Assembly: GCA_045652465.1 (NCBI GenBank)
Contig: JAZRUI010000008.1
Span: 1-64,000 of the forward strand
Direction: 5' to 3'
DNA: 64,000 nucleotides
Origin: SIG589 sp045652465
Lineage (GTDB): Bacteria; Bacillota; Clostridia; Oscillospirales; Acutalibacteraceae
Part shown: piece after piece, positions 22,975 through 31,944 of the stretch
How the letters are laid out: every line of letters begins with the position of its first letter
How positions within the stretch are numbered: the first letter of the stretch is position 1
Notes under the pieces: model-generated
Databases searched by the model: none
The model's input: only the letters and a program-made list of their open reading frames with translations
Told to the model about the DNA's origin: nothing
Position numbers and translations under genes: made by a program

Positions 22975-24405
22975 ATGAAAAGATTTATCAGTTTAACACT
23001 TTCTCTCGCGCTATGCCTTTCGCTTTGCGCTTGCGGCGAAAAGGACACCGCTGAAACCGTTAGCACGCCCTCCGCAAGCGACGACTCCACATCCTCGCAA
23101 ATCATCCTTCCCGACACCGATTTCAGCGATGTTTCGAGCCTCGAAGAATTCGGCGAAAAGCTCGAGGAAGGCGGCTATGAGATTAATGTTGAGAAAAATG
23201 AAGATGGCTCGCTAACCATCGACCTAACCGCTCCGACAATAGAGGATAACAAGGCTCCCGCAAAGCCCGACAACTCGAAAAAACCCACAACCACCCAAAA
23301 ACCCGCTATTCCTACCATTGATAAGGTTAAGGTTCCCGAGCCGACCCCGACTCCTACACCGACTCCCGCGCCTACACCTACTCCGACTCCCACTCCCGAG
23401 CCGCAGCCCGAGCCTGCTCCCGAACCCCAACCTGAACCTACTCCCGAGCCTACTCCCGAGCCTACTCCCGAGCCCCAGCCCGAACCGCAGCCCGAGCCGA
23501 CTCCTACCCCCGAACCCGAGCCCGTTAAACCCTCTAACAAGACCCACACCTATACCACCAACCAAAAGCACACCGCAGTTCCCTATACCGAAAGATATCT
23601 TTATTCGATTCTAACCGATGAGCAAAAGGCTTGGTATCGTGATATGGATAGCTCGCTTCGCGGATTTGAGGCAAAAACCACCTTCAACTGCTCTATGTCT
23701 GAAAACCGCAACTATTATATCTACTTCCTTTATATGTTTGATACCCCCGAGCTTTTCTACCTCGGCAGCTCGATAACCATCCATTCCCACCTCGACGGCA
23801 CCTCATCTCTAACCTACTGCTATTCCGATGGCGTAAACTATTGCTTCACAGGCCACAACCCCAGCAGCATAACCCCCGAGCTTAAGGCGAGCATCCTCGA
23901 AAAGCAAAAGGTTTTCAACAAGAAGGTTAACGAGATTATCTCCACAATTCCCGCCGATGCTCCGCAGGTTGAAAAGGAGCGCCTTATTTACGACTATATT
24001 CTCGTCAACTCCCACTACAACCTAAACGCAAAATGGAACGGAGTTTGCGAGGATAACTGGAACGCCTATGGCATTCTCGTTAACGGCTATGGCGTTTGCG
24101 AATCCTATTCCGAGGCTTTCCAAACCCTTTGCCTCATGGTTGGCGTAAACTGCACGGGAATCATTGGTACGGCAGGCGGCGGCCACAAATGGAACGCCGT
24201 TCAGCTCGATGGCGAATGGTATGCCTGCGATATAACCTTCGATGACCCAATCGGCAACAGACCGACCGATGCCTACCACTTCTATTTCAACCTCACCAAC
24301 GCTGAAATGCTGGAGCGCAACCACATTATAGATGAGAGCGATTACCCCGTTCCCGACTGCAACGGAACAAAATATAACTACCTTTCTTATTATGGCGAAT
24401 ATTAA
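22975..24405 (+). CDS. Lipoprotein with Pro-rich stalk and transglutaminase-like domain
   Basis: A 476-residue exported lipoprotein. The signal peptide ends in a lipobox at about residue 20 (SLCAC). A Ser/Asp-rich region is followed by a proline-rich stalk (about 122-185) built from PTPTP and PEPxP repeats that could span the cell wall. The C-terminal domain has a transglutaminase/protease-like triad: C375 in GVCESYS, H404 in GHKWNAV and D419 in CDITFDDP. It may crosslink or cleave surface proteins or peptides. It follows the sigma-LRR gene by 100 bases and shares its upstream motif. Confidence 0.88.
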   Translation: MKRFISLTLSLALCLSLCACGEKDTAETVSTPSASDDSTSSQIILPDTDFSDVSSLEEFGEKLEEGGYEINVEKNEDGSLTIDLTAPTIEDNKAPAKPDNSKKPTTTQKPAIPTIDKVKVPEPTPTPTPTPAPTPTPTPTPEPQPEPAPEPQPEPTPEPTPEPTPEPQPEPQPEPTPTPEPEPVKPSNKTHTYTTNQKHTAVPYTERYLYSILTDEQKAWYRDMDSSLRGFEAKTTFNCSMSENRNYYIYFLYMFDTPELFYLGSSITIHSHLDGTSSLTYCYSDGVNYCFTGHNPSSITPELKASILEKQKVFNKKVNEIISTIPADAPQVEKERLIYDYILVNSHYNLNAKWNGVCEDNWNAYGILVNGYGVCESYSEAFQTLCLMVGVNCTGIIGTAGGGHKWNAVQLDGEWYACDITFDDPIGNRPTDAYHFYFNLTNAEMLERNHIIDESDYPVPDCNGTKYNYLSYYGEY

Positions 24406-24417
24406 AGGAGGATGCCT

Positions 24418-24546
24418 ATGAAAGACACCCCCCGCGAACATTTCAATCTATATTATATCTTCTTAATGGATAAACAAAATCATCCCCCGCCCGAAGGGCA
24501 CAAGGAAAAATTGTTTCAAAAACTCTTTGGCGAAAAAAAGTCGTAA
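24418..24546 (+). CDS. Small hypothetical protein, 42 aa
   Basis: A 42-codon frame 12 bases after the transglutaminase gene, preceded by a very strong AGGAGGATG ribosome site. The product is charged, with HPPPEGHKEK in the middle and a basic C-terminus; no family recognised. A terminator follows, so it would be the last gene of the transglutaminase transcript. The ribosome site and position support it; the length is short. Confidence 0.55.
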   Translation: MKDTPREHFNLYYIFLMDKQNHPPPEGHKEKLFQKLFGEKKS

Positions 24547-24570
24547 GATAACCTCTTCTTTAAAAACGGG

Positions 24571-24605
24571 AACCCCCGCAGGCCTTTTAGGTCGCGGGGG
24601 TTTCT
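24571..24605. terminator. Terminator between convergent genes
   Basis: AACCCCCGC pairs with GCGGGGGTT, with further pairing inside, followed by a T-rich run on the plus strand. It probably serves both the small gene and the minus-strand lipoprotein gene. Confidence 0.75.
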
Positions 24606-24607
24606 GT

Positions 24608-25309
24608 TTATTTTTGGGTTTCTAAAATTATTTGGTCGATAACAAGCTTCGAATCAAAATAGAGGATTAACATTCCGCCAAAATCATATTGCAGCTCGGC
24701 TCTAACCTCTTCGCCATGGTTGCCAACCGCAACATATTCGGGCTTGCCGAGTTTTTTGATAACCTCTTCGGCGGTCATCCCTTTGGTTATTCCCGCAACG
24801 GAGCATTCCACCGCGCCATCATCGGTTAGGCTCGATAAACTAATGCCGACAACCTTGCCCTTGTTAACGGCTTGGCCCTTCTCGCAATAAACGGCAAGAA
24901 CATCAGCCTTTTGGTTGGGAAGGCTAACGCTGACTCCCTCGATTCCGCCCTCGGAAAACTGGTTATCCAGCGGCTCTCCCGAATACTTAAGCGAAAGCGA
25001 AGAAATAAAGCTCTCGTATTCCGCTCCGAGCTCGGCTTTTTTGCCCTCTATCATAACCTCTTTTTCAATGGTTGGGGTTCGCTTTTTATCATCCTTTATA
25101 ACATAACTTTTATAACCCGCTTGGTCATAAAAGAAGTTATAATTCTCGCTGAAATTTAAAAGCTCGCCGAAATATTCAAGTCCCGAATCGATGCTCTCGA
25201 GCTTCACTTTTCCGCCCGCGGGATTATTAGAGCCCGCATTCTTTGCGCCGGAGCAGCCTGCGGCAAAAATCAAAACGCCGAGCAACGCGGCAAGAATTTT
25301 AGTCTTCAT
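24608..25309 (-). CDS. Lipoprotein of unknown function, 233 aa
   Basis: I start at ATG 25309 (MKTKILAAL) behind GGAG. A signal peptide ends in lipobox AAGC at about residue 20. The mature protein is Ser/Gly/Lys-rich at first, then contains a C-terminal part with GITKGMTAEEVIKKLGKPE. That resembles the BamE/SmpA-like fold seen in small secreted lipoproteins, where a helix pair precedes beta strands. Function unknown. It is monocistronic between two terminator or promoter regions. Confidence 0.8.
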   Translation of the reverse strand: MKTKILAALLGVLIFAAGCSGAKNAGSNNPAGGKVKLESIDSGLEYFGELLNFSENYNFFYDQAGYKSYVIKDDKKRTPTIEKEVMIEGKKAELGAEYESFISSLSLKYSGEPLDNQFSEGGIEGVSVSLPNQKADVLAVYCEKGQAVNKGKVVGISLSSLTDDGAVECSVAGITKGMTAEEVIKKLGKPEYVAVGNHGEEVRAELQYDFGGMLILYFDSKLVIDQIILETQK

Positions 25310-25549
25310 AGTTTTTCTCCTTAAGTCGAGTTTAATATATATTACCACTAAAAACATATTTTTTCAACCGCACGAATATATTTGATGGGCTCGATAATAA
25401 TAACAAAAAGCGGATTTTCCTTTTTTCCTTTTCTATCGCCAAAACCTTTTGTTTTTCTCGGCGCAAAAGCGCTCGTTTTCGCACCTGCGCCGTGATACAA
25501 TACTGCGCGATGGAGCCCCTATTAAAAAAATTCACGGGAGGAATGTTTT

Positions 25550-26818
25550 ATGAAAAAGTTTTTATCCATCATTTTGTGTTTATCCCTGCTTTGCCTTCTC
25601 TTTTGCGGCTGCGGCGGCAAAAAGGACAAAACGGGCAAGGTCTATTACCTTAATTTCAAGCCCGAGCAGGACAAAGCTTGGCAATCGCTCGCCAAGGCCT
25701 ACACCGATGAAACAGGAGTTGAGGTCAAGGTTGTTACCGCCGCCGAGGGAAAATATGAAGAAACCCTCACGGCTGAAATCGATAAGTCTTCAGCCCCGAC
25801 CCTCTTCCAAATCAGCGGTCAAATCGCTCTCGACAGTTGGAAGGACTACTGTTTAGACCTAAAGGACACCGCAGTTTACAAGGAGCTGACAAGCGATGAC
25901 TTCGCCATTAAGAGCGGCGACTCGGTTTACGGCATCGCCTATGTTTACGAGGGCTACGGCATCATCGTTAACAAAAAGCTTTTATCGCAGGCGGGCTATA
26001 AGGTTGAGGATATAACCTCCTTCCAAAAGCTTAAAGAGGTTGCCGAATCTATAACCGCGCGCAAAAACGAGCTCGGCTTCTCGGCCTTCACATCGGCAGG
26101 TCTTGCCTCCTCTTCGAGCTGGCGCTTTTCGGGCCATCTCGCCAACATCCCGCTCTTCTATGAGTTTGAGGCCGATGGCATTGAGAGTCAGCCCGCTAAA
26201 ATCAAGGGCACCTATCTCGATAACTTCAAGGCGCTTTGGGACCTTTATATAAACAACTCAACAACCGACAAAAAGGAGCTCACAAGCGAGCAAAACGATG
26301 CCGCCAGCGAGTTTAAAAACGGCAAGGCTGTTTTCTATCAAAACGGAACCTGGGAATATAGCAACATCGCCTCCATCGGCGACGAGAACATTGGCTATCT
26401 TCCCATTTTCGCGGGTATTCGCGATGAAAAGCAGGGTCTTTGCTGCGGAACCGAAAACTATTGGGCAGTTAACCGCCTTGCGAGCGAAGCGGATATAAAG
26501 GCAACCCTCGATTTCCTTAACTGGGTTGTTACCAGCGAAAAGGGCACAACCGCACTCGCCAAGGATATGGGCTTTGTTTCCCCCTTCAAGTCGGCAAAAA
26601 ATGTTGACAATGTTCTTTGCAACATTATGAACGAATATGTTGAAAAGGGTCATTATAATGTTTCTTGGGCGTTTAACCACACCCCCAATGTTGAAACCTG
26701 GCGCAGCGGGGTTACCTCGGCTCTCGCCGCCTACTCGGCAGACAGAGGCGATTGGGAGGCAGTTAAAAAAGCCTTCGTTAACGGCTGGGAGGAGCAATAC
26801 GCTCTTTCAAAAAAATAA
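25550..26818 (+). CDS. Sugar ABC transporter substrate-binding lipoprotein
   Basis: A 422-residue solute-binding protein of the family 1 (maltose/oligosaccharide) type. Signal peptide with lipobox at about residue 21 (FCGCGG). Conserved features include the early YYLNFKPEQDKAWQSLAKAY strand-helix, a middle AVFYQNGTWEYSN segment and the C-terminal WRSGVTSALAAY helix. First gene of a transporter operon whose last gene is malQ, so maltose or maltodextrin is the likely ligand. A terminator right after it should keep its level above that of the permeases. Confidence 0.9.
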   Translation: MKKFLSIILCLSLLCLLFCGCGGKKDKTGKVYYLNFKPEQDKAWQSLAKAYTDETGVEVKVVTAAEGKYEETLTAEIDKSSAPTLFQISGQIALDSWKDYCLDLKDTAVYKELTSDDFAIKSGDSVYGIAYVYEGYGIIVNKKLLSQAGYKVEDITSFQKLKEVAESITARKNELGFSAFTSAGLASSSSWRFSGHLANIPLFYEFEADGIESQPAKIKGTYLDNFKALWDLYINNSTTDKKELTSEQNDAASEFKNGKAVFYQNGTWEYSNIASIGDENIGYLPIFAGIRDEKQGLCCGTENYWAVNRLASEADIKATLDFLNWVVTSEKGTTALAKDMGFVSPFKSAKNVDNVLCNIMNEYVEKGHYNVSWAFNHTPNVETWRSGVTSALAAYSADRGDWEAVKKAFVNGWEEQYALSKK

Positions 26819-26827
26819 CTTATTTGG

Positions 26828-26853
26828 GGCGGGCGAATGCGCCCGCCTTTTTT
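26828..26853 (+). terminator. Intra-operon terminator after the binding-protein gene
   Basis: GGCGGGCG-AATG-CGCCCGCC followed by TTTTTT. Partial read-through would give more binding protein than permease, a common arrangement in ABC operons. Confidence 0.85.
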
Positions 26854-26877
26854 CTTAATTAGAAAAGGAGAATTCTC

Positions 26878-27768
26878 TTGAAAAAGGCAAGAAAGCTAAA
26901 CCCCTCGGCAATCGCCAACAAAAGCCAGCGAAGAGCGCTGAAAAAATATGGCTCGGTTTTTCTTCTTCCAACCGTTTTAGCCTTTATAATCGGCTTTGTT
27001 TGGCCCTTTGCCCATGGAATTTATTTATCTTTTTTCCGCTTTAGAACGCTCCGCTTTAAAAGCTTTATTGGACTTGAGAACTATAAAAACGCGCTCGAGG
27101 GCGACTTCTTTCGCTCCCTTCTCTTCACAGCCGCGTTCACTATAGTTTCGGTTATAATAATCAACCTCGCGGCATTCTTTATTGCCTTTGCCCTAACCAA
27201 GGGAATTCGCGGCGAGAGCGGATTCAGAACCGTTTTCTTTATGCCCAATCTTATAGGCGGAATCGTTCTCGGCTATATTTGGAAAATTATTTTAGATGCA
27301 ATTATTATTAAATATTTAAACTCGGCGCTCGCGCTTGATTCGCGCTATGGCTTTTGGGGACTTGTTATTTTGGTTTCCTGGCAGCAAATCGGATATATGA
27401 TGATAATCTATGTTGCGGGGCTTCAAAATATCCCCGGCGAATATGTTGAGGCGGCGAAAATCGACGGAGCAAGCAGTTTTCAGCTGCTGCGCCACATAAC
27501 CATCCCCTCGGTTATGCCCTCGATTACCATTTGCGCCTTTTTAACCCTTACCAACGGCTTTAAGCTCTTCGACCAAAACCTCGCGCTGACCAACGGTCTT
27601 CCCTTCCGCGAAACCGAGATGGTAGCGCTTAATATCTATAAATCTTTTTATGAGAGCGTTACCAATATGGGAATCGGACAGGCGAAGGCGGTTATCTTCT
27701 TCCTGATTGTTGTTGTTATTTCTCTCTCCCAGCTTTATTTCACAAGAAGAAAAGAGGTGCAGCTATGA
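26878..27768 (+). CDS. ABC transporter permease (MalF-like)
   Basis: A 296-residue inner-membrane permease with six hydrophobic helices and the EAA loop (EYVEAAKIDGASSFQLLRHI at about residues 190-210) that docks the ATPase. It starts with TTG at 26878 behind AAAGGAG. It overlaps the next permease gene by four bases (ATGA). No ATPase gene is present in the operon, so a shared MsmX-type ATPase encoded elsewhere is expected. Confidence 0.92.
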   Translation: MKKARKLNPSAIANKSQRRALKKYGSVFLLPTVLAFIIGFVWPFAHGIYLSFFRFRTLRFKSFIGLENYKNALEGDFFRSLLFTAAFTIVSVIIINLAAFFIAFALTKGIRGESGFRTVFFMPNLIGGIVLGYIWKIILDAIIIKYLNSALALDSRYGFWGLVILVSWQQIGYMMIIYVAGLQNIPGEYVEAAKIDGASSFQLLRHITIPSVMPSITICAFLTLTNGFKLFDQNLALTNGLPFRETEMVALNIYKSFYESVTNMGIGQAKAVIFFLIVVVISLSQLYFTRRKEVQL

Positions 27769-28607
27769 TGAAACGAACCGCTCGCGGCGGCGCGCTTTCG
27801 GCATTCTTTTTTGCCCTTTCGGTTGTTTGGGTTGCGCCCGTTTTCATCGTGCTTTATAACGCTTTTAAGAGCAACGATGCCATTAAAAGTTCTCTCTTTT
27901 CGTTGCCCTCGGAGCAATCCTTCGTTGGGTTTCAAAACTTCATAAAGGGAATGACCTTCGGCGGTTATCCTTTTTATAACTCGGTTTTTTATAGTTTTGT
28001 GATAACCATTCTTTCGGTCGCGCTCATCCTGCTTTGCACCTCGATGGCGGCTTGGTATATCAGCCGAGTTGACAGCAAAGTTTGCCGTGTGATATACTAT
28101 CTTTGTATTTTTTCAATGGTAGTTCCGTTTCAAATGGTGATGTTCACGCTTTCAAACACCGCCGACCGCCTATCCCTCAACACCCCCTATACCATCCCTG
28201 TTATTTATTTGGGATTTGGCGCGGGGCTGGCGGTTTTCCTCTTTTCGGGCTTTGTTAAAGGCATTCCGCTCGAGGTTGAGGAGGCGGCAACAATCGATGG
28301 CTGCACACCGCTTCAAACCTTCTTCCTTGTTGATGCGCCGATTATGAAATCAACCTTCATTTCGGTTGGAATTTTGCAAATTATGTGGGTTTGGAACGAC
28401 TATTTGCTGCCCTATCTCGTTCTGGATAAAACGCTTTATAAAACCATTCCCATTCATATCCAGTATTTGCAGGGAAGCTATGGTCAGGTTGACTACGGCG
28501 CAACAATGGCGCTCATCACGCTATGCCTTTTGCCCATTGTAACAATCTATTTTCTCTGTCAGAAGCACATTATAAAGGGTGTGCTTTCGGGAGCAGTAAA
28601 GGGATAA
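27765..28607 (+). CDS. ABC transporter permease (MalG-like)
   Basis: A 280-residue partner permease with six hydrophobic helices and the EAA motif (LEVEEAATIDGCTPLQTF) at about residues 168-185. Together with the preceding gene it forms the heterodimeric channel for a sugar importer. Coupled upstream by ATGA; malQ follows after six bases. Confidence 0.92.
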   Translation: MMKRTARGGALSAFFFALSVVWVAPVFIVLYNAFKSNDAIKSSLFSLPSEQSFVGFQNFIKGMTFGGYPFYNSVFYSFVITILSVALILLCTSMAAWYISRVDSKVCRVIYYLCIFSMVVPFQMVMFTLSNTADRLSLNTPYTIPVIYLGFGAGLAVFLFSGFVKGIPLEVEEAATIDGCTPLQTFFLVDAPIMKSTFISVGILQIMWVWNDYLLPYLVLDKTLYKTIPIHIQYLQGSYGQVDYGATMALITLCLLPIVTIYFLCQKHIIKGVLSGAVKG

Positions 28608-28613
28608 TTTTTT

Positions 28614-30107
28614 ATGCGTAAGAACGGAGTTTTAATGCCTATCTTTTCCCTGCCCTCGCGCTATGGAATAGGCACGCTCGGAAAAGAAGCCTACCGCTTC
28701 ATAGATTTTCTCGCATTAGCGGGTCAAAGCTATTGGCAAATCCTGCCCATTGGTCCGACCAGCTGCAGCGATTCGCCCTATCAGTCTTTTTCGACCTATG
28801 CGGGAAATCCTTATTTTATTGATATTGAAACGCTGATAGAAAACGGTCTTTTAAAACAAGAGGAGGCCGACTCCTTCGATTTCGGAAGCGACCCCCAAGC
28901 GATTGACTACGGCAAGCTTTTCGAAAACCGCCTGCCCCTTTTAAGGCTGGCGTTTTCGAGATTTTCGGAAAACGATGAATATCGCGAGTTTTGCCGCCGA
29001 AACGGCTATTGGCTCGATGATTATGCCCTTTTTATGGCTATAAAGCAAAGCCAAGGCCTGCGCGCCTGGAGCGAATGGCCCGAGCCGCTTAAAACGCGCA
29101 ATGAAGAAGCTCTTGCCGCCGCAAAGGAAGAGCTTTCGGGCGAAATAGAGTTTTATAAATTCCTGCAGTTTTTGTTCTCCTGCCAATGGAGCGTTCTTAA
29201 GGCTTATGCCAACCAAAAGGGAATCGAAATTATCGGCGATATTCCCATCTATGTTGCGCTCGACAGCGCCGATGTTTGGGCCAACGCCGAGGATTTTCAG
29301 CTCGATGAAACCCTAACCCCAACCGCGGTTGCGGGATGCCCGCCCGATGCCTTCTCGGAGGATGGCCAGCTTTGGGGCAATCCGCTTTATAACTGGTCGA
29401 AAATGAAAAAGGATGGCTACACCTTTTGGTGCCGCCGATTATCCTTTGCGCTCTCGGTTTATGATGTTGTTCGAATCGACCATTTCCGCGGTCTTGAATC
29501 CTATTATTCCATTCCCTTCGGCGAGGAAACCGCCAAAAACGGAGTTTGGAGGAAGGGTCCCGGAATGTCGCTCTTTAACGCCTTTAAAAAGGCGGTTGGC
29601 GCGCGACTTCCGCTTATTGCCGAGGACCTCGGCTTCTTGACCGAGGATGTTCTCGCCCTGCTCAAAAAATCGGGATTCCCCGGAATGAAGGTTTTGCAAT
29701 TCGCCTTCGACTCGCGCGAGGAAAGCGATTATTTGCCGCATAACTACTCGCAAAACTGCGTTGTTTACACAGGCACACACGATAACGACACCATAAAAGG
29801 CTGGTGCGCCACCGCTCCCTCGGAGGATGTTGCTTTCGCCTATCGTTATTTGGGACTTAATGAAAACGAGGAACTCGTTTGGCCCTTGATGCGCGCCGCA
29901 ATGGCATCGGTTGCCGACACCTGCATTCTTTGTATGCAAGACCTTATCGGTCTCGGCGGCGAGGGAAGAATCAACACCCCCGGCGTGCTTTACGGTAACT
30001 GGCGCTGGAGGATTGATGGCGCCTGCATAAACGATTGGCTCGCAAAAATAATTTATGATACCACCGCCCTATATGGCAGACTAAATAATAAAAAGACCGA
30101 AGAATAA
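28614..30107 (+). CDS. malQ: 4-alpha-glucanotransferase (amylomaltase)
   Basis: A 497-residue GH77 enzyme that transfers alpha-1,4-glucan segments between maltodextrins and releases glucose. Recognisable blocks are GDIPIYVALDSADVWA, the nucleophile-containing VRIDHFRGLESYY, the acid/base in AEDLGFLTEDV and THDNDTIKGW with the transition-state stabiliser. Length is normal. As last gene of the ABC operon it links uptake to intracellular breakdown. The ribosome site is weak, consistent with coupling to the permease gene. Confidence 0.95.
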   Translation: MRKNGVLMPIFSLPSRYGIGTLGKEAYRFIDFLALAGQSYWQILPIGPTSCSDSPYQSFSTYAGNPYFIDIETLIENGLLKQEEADSFDFGSDPQAIDYGKLFENRLPLLRLAFSRFSENDEYREFCRRNGYWLDDYALFMAIKQSQGLRAWSEWPEPLKTRNEEALAAAKEELSGEIEFYKFLQFLFSCQWSVLKAYANQKGIEIIGDIPIYVALDSADVWANAEDFQLDETLTPTAVAGCPPDAFSEDGQLWGNPLYNWSKMKKDGYTFWCRRLSFALSVYDVVRIDHFRGLESYYSIPFGEETAKNGVWRKGPGMSLFNAFKKAVGARLPLIAEDLGFLTEDVLALLKKSGFPGMKVLQFAFDSREESDYLPHNYSQNCVVYTGTHDNDTIKGWCATAPSEDVAFAYRYLGLNENEELVWPLMRAAMASVADTCILCMQDLIGLGGEGRINTPGVLYGNWRWRIDGACINDWLAKIIYDTTALYGRLNNKKTEE

Positions 30108-30121
30108 CTCTTCGGTCTTTT
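30092..30121. terminator. Terminator overlapping the end of malQ
   Basis: AAAGACCGAAGA-ATAAC-TCTTCGGTCTTT, a 12-base-pair stem that includes the malQ stop codon in its loop. It can serve the convergent minus-strand gene as well. Confidence 0.85.
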
Positions 30122-30125
30122 AGTT

Positions 30126-30830
30126 TTATAAAACAATATTACAATGGGAACAATTTGTAGCGGTTGCCTCGTTAACCGTTCCGCAAATGGGGCAGCGCTT
30201 TTTCTTGGGCGCTGCGGCGGGTTTTGCCGCAGTTTTGGGAGCCTCGGTTTGCTTGGGAGCTGCGGTTTTTGGAGCGGCAGTTTTTGGAGCGGCAGCTTTG
30301 GGTGCGGCTGCCGATTTGGGTGCAGCGGCTTTAGGTGCTGCAGTTTGCTTGGGCGCAGCGGCTTTAGGTGTGCCTGCAGCGGTGGTTTTTGCGCCGCCTG
30401 CGGCATTTGTTCCGCTGCTTGCGGGGGTTGCGGTATCTTCAAACTGCGCTGAAGTAAAGCCCCAAATAAAGATGGCCAAACCGAGCCATGCGCCTATACC
30501 AATAGAGGTTTCTTCGCTAAGAATGGTATCAAAGCCTTCATCGGCAGCTCGGGTGAAGATGTTGATTCCGCACCAAACAATACCAACCAAAGAGAAAATT
30601 TTGAACATTCCTCCGCTGTTCATAAGTGCGAACACAAGCATTCCAACGGTGGGCACCACAAGCATTAAAGCGAACTTTTTATAATCGCCTGCCGAGGTTT
30701 CGAGCATATCGAAAACGCTGAGCGGGTCGCTCGGGAATAGTCCGCGATGATATGAAAGAATCGGCATACAAAGCATATTTATTGCCGCCAGCGCGGTTAT
30801 GAGAAGTTGTTTTCCTTTGTTATTTTCCAT
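30126..30830 (-). CDS. Membrane protein with Ala/Pro/Lys repeats and C-terminal zinc ribbon
   Basis: I start at the ATG at 30828-30830 (MENNKGKQL), behind AAGGTGAG. The 234-residue protein has about four hydrophobic helices (residues 8-135), then a low-complexity KAAAPK-type repeat tract (about 150-208). A C-terminal zinc ribbon (CPICGTVNEATATNCSHC) ends the protein. The start overlaps the SLOG gene by 11 bases, so translation is coupled. Function unknown; the ribbon may bind nucleic acid or protein on the cytoplasmic side. Confidence 0.8.
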   Translation of the reverse strand: MENNKGKQLLITALAAINMLCMPILSYHRGLFPSDPLSVFDMLETSAGDYKKFALMLVVPTVGMLVFALMNSGGMFKIFSLVGIVWCGINIFTRAADEGFDTILSEETSIGIGAWLGLAIFIWGFTSAQFEDTATPASSGTNAAGGAKTTAAGTPKAAAPKQTAAPKAAAPKSAAAPKAAAPKTAAPKTAAPKQTEAPKTAAKPAAAPKKKRCPICGTVNEATATNCSHCNIVL

Positions 30831-31362
30831 TGTTCTCACCTTCATCAAAAAAAGAATAATTGAAAAGATTTTTTAGCCGCTCGCCGAGGTTTATAACCTC
30901 TTTGCCCTGCTTTTTAGCATAGTTAATGGTGTTGCGGGTTCCGCCCGCGGAGCCATCATAGTGCGCTATGACCCTCTCGCTTTGGTCAACCATATAGCGG
31001 TTTCGCGTTTCATAGCAGCCGCGATAATATTCGCTCGATAGATATATTATCTCATCCGCCGCCGAAAGCACCCTTTTGTAACGCGCCTTCCATTCGGCGG
31101 AATAGCCGTTTTCCTGCCCGCGAAAAGGAACCGCGATTATAAGCTTTAGCGGATGCTCGCGCTTTAGCGTTAAGAGTTTTTCAGCAGCCAAAAGGTCGAA
31201 TCCCCTCGCCCCGCCGCTATAAAAAACCGAAAAGCCTTCCTTTAGCGCGCGCTTTAGGCTTTGTTCGAGTTCATCGGCCAACAAAACATAGGGCGCGCTG
31301 GCACTATCATATGCAAAATTGCATTTTTCGGGGCGATGCCCCGTGAAACAACAGGCCCTCAT
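30820..31362 (-). CDS. SLOG-family protein (YpsA/DUF1273-like)
   Basis: I prefer the ATG at 31360-31362 (MRACCFTGHRPEK) because GAGGTG precedes it; an ATG seven codons upstream has no ribosome site. The 180-residue length matches YpsA proteins. Signature elements are CCFTGHRPEK near the start, VFYSGGARGFDLLAAE at about residues 45-60 and the YDGSAGGTRNT motif near 140, a Rossmann-like nucleotide-binding pocket. YpsA has been linked to cell division and filamentation in B. subtilis; the ligand is unknown. Confidence 0.88.
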   Translation of the reverse strand: MRACCFTGHRPEKCNFAYDSASAPYVLLADELEQSLKRALKEGFSVFYSGGARGFDLLAAEKLLTLKREHPLKLIIAVPFRGQENGYSAEWKARYKRVLSAADEIIYLSSEYYRGCYETRNRYMVDQSERVIAHYDGSAGGTRNTINYAKKQGKEVINLGERLKNLFNYSFFDEGENNGK

Positions 31363-31386
31363 AACGCACCTCTTTTCTACCATAAT

Positions 31387-31415
31387 ATTTTATAATTTAA
31401 GGAAGTTTTTGTCAA
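31387..31415 (-). promoter_or_regulatory. Promoter of the SLOG gene
   Basis: On the minus strand TTGACA (31410-31415), 17 bases, TAAAAT (31387-31392). Its -35 region mirrors that of the divergent promoter for the Lrp gene. Confidence 0.7.
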
Positions 31416-31437
31416 GCGGCGAATAAGGAGCCGCTCC

Positions 31438-31466
31438 TTGACAAAATCATTTTTGCCCGTTATGAT
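31438..31466 (+). promoter_or_regulatory. Promoter of the Lrp-family gene
   Basis: TTGACA (31438-31443), 17 bases, TATGAT (31461-31466). The two back-to-back -35 boxes and the GCGGC/GCCGC sequences between them form an imperfect palindrome (about 31407-31446) that could be the operator of the Lrp-type regulator. Confidence 0.75.
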
Positions 31467-31485
31467 ATTCTTGAGGTGAAGACTA

Positions 31486-31944
31486 ATGGATGCTATAGAT
31501 TTGAAACTTTTGAGCCTTTTGCAGGAAAATGCGAGAATGCCGCTTAAAAACCTCGCGGAGCAGGTTTATCTCTCCTCCCCCGCAACCGCCGCTCGCCTTG
31601 AGCGACTTGAGCGCGAAGGAATTATTTCGGGTTATCGCGCCGAGATAAATCTCAAGAAGCTCGGCTTCCCCGTTATCGCTTTCATAAATCTCGAACTGCG
31701 ACCCGACCAAAAACCGGAGTTTTATCCCTTTATTTGCTCGCATCCCAATGTTCTCGAATGCAGCTGCGTTACGGGACATTTCGCCATGCACATTAAGGTT
31801 GCCTTCGATTCAACCGAAAATCTCGACCAATTCATTGGCCTCATCCAAAAATACGGAAGCACCGAAACCCAAATCGTTTTCTCAACCCCGCAGGAGCCCC
31901 GCGGCGTTGGAATCGAGGAGCTTTTTAAGAACAAAGATGCGTAA
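31486..31944 (+). CDS. Lrp/AsnC-family transcriptional regulator
   Basis: A 152-residue regulator. The N-terminal AsnC-type winged helix-turn-helix (LKNLAEQVYLSSPATAARLERL, residues 20-42) is followed by an RNP-like/RAM ligand-binding domain (about 65-140), the usual layout of feast/famine regulators that sense amino acids or related metabolites. Its target is unknown; the divergent SLOG gene shares the promoter region. The last 20 bases overlap the convergent Pit transporter gene. Confidence 0.9.
   Translation: MDAIDLKLLSLLQENARMPLKNLAEQVYLSSPATAARLERLEREGIISGYRAEINLKKLGFPVIAFINLELRPDQKPEFYPFICSHPNVLECSCVTGHFAMHIKVAFDSTENLDQFIGLIQKYGSTETQIVFSTPQEPRGVGIEELFKNKDA

Noticed and set aside
23330..23530. 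Repetitive DNA resembling a tandem array
   Set aside because: The repeats encode the PTP/PEP stalk of the lipoprotein; there are no spacers or cas genes, so it is not a CRISPR array.
23175..23571. Long Gly/Val-rich and Gly/Leu-rich minus-strand frames opposite the Pro-rich lipoprotein
   Set aside because: They are the antisense reading of CCN-rich proline codons, have no ribosome site and lie inside a well-supported gene.
30187..30684. 165-codon plus-strand frame rich in Gly and Ala
   Set aside because: It is antisense to the KAAAPK repeats of the zinc-ribbon membrane protein.
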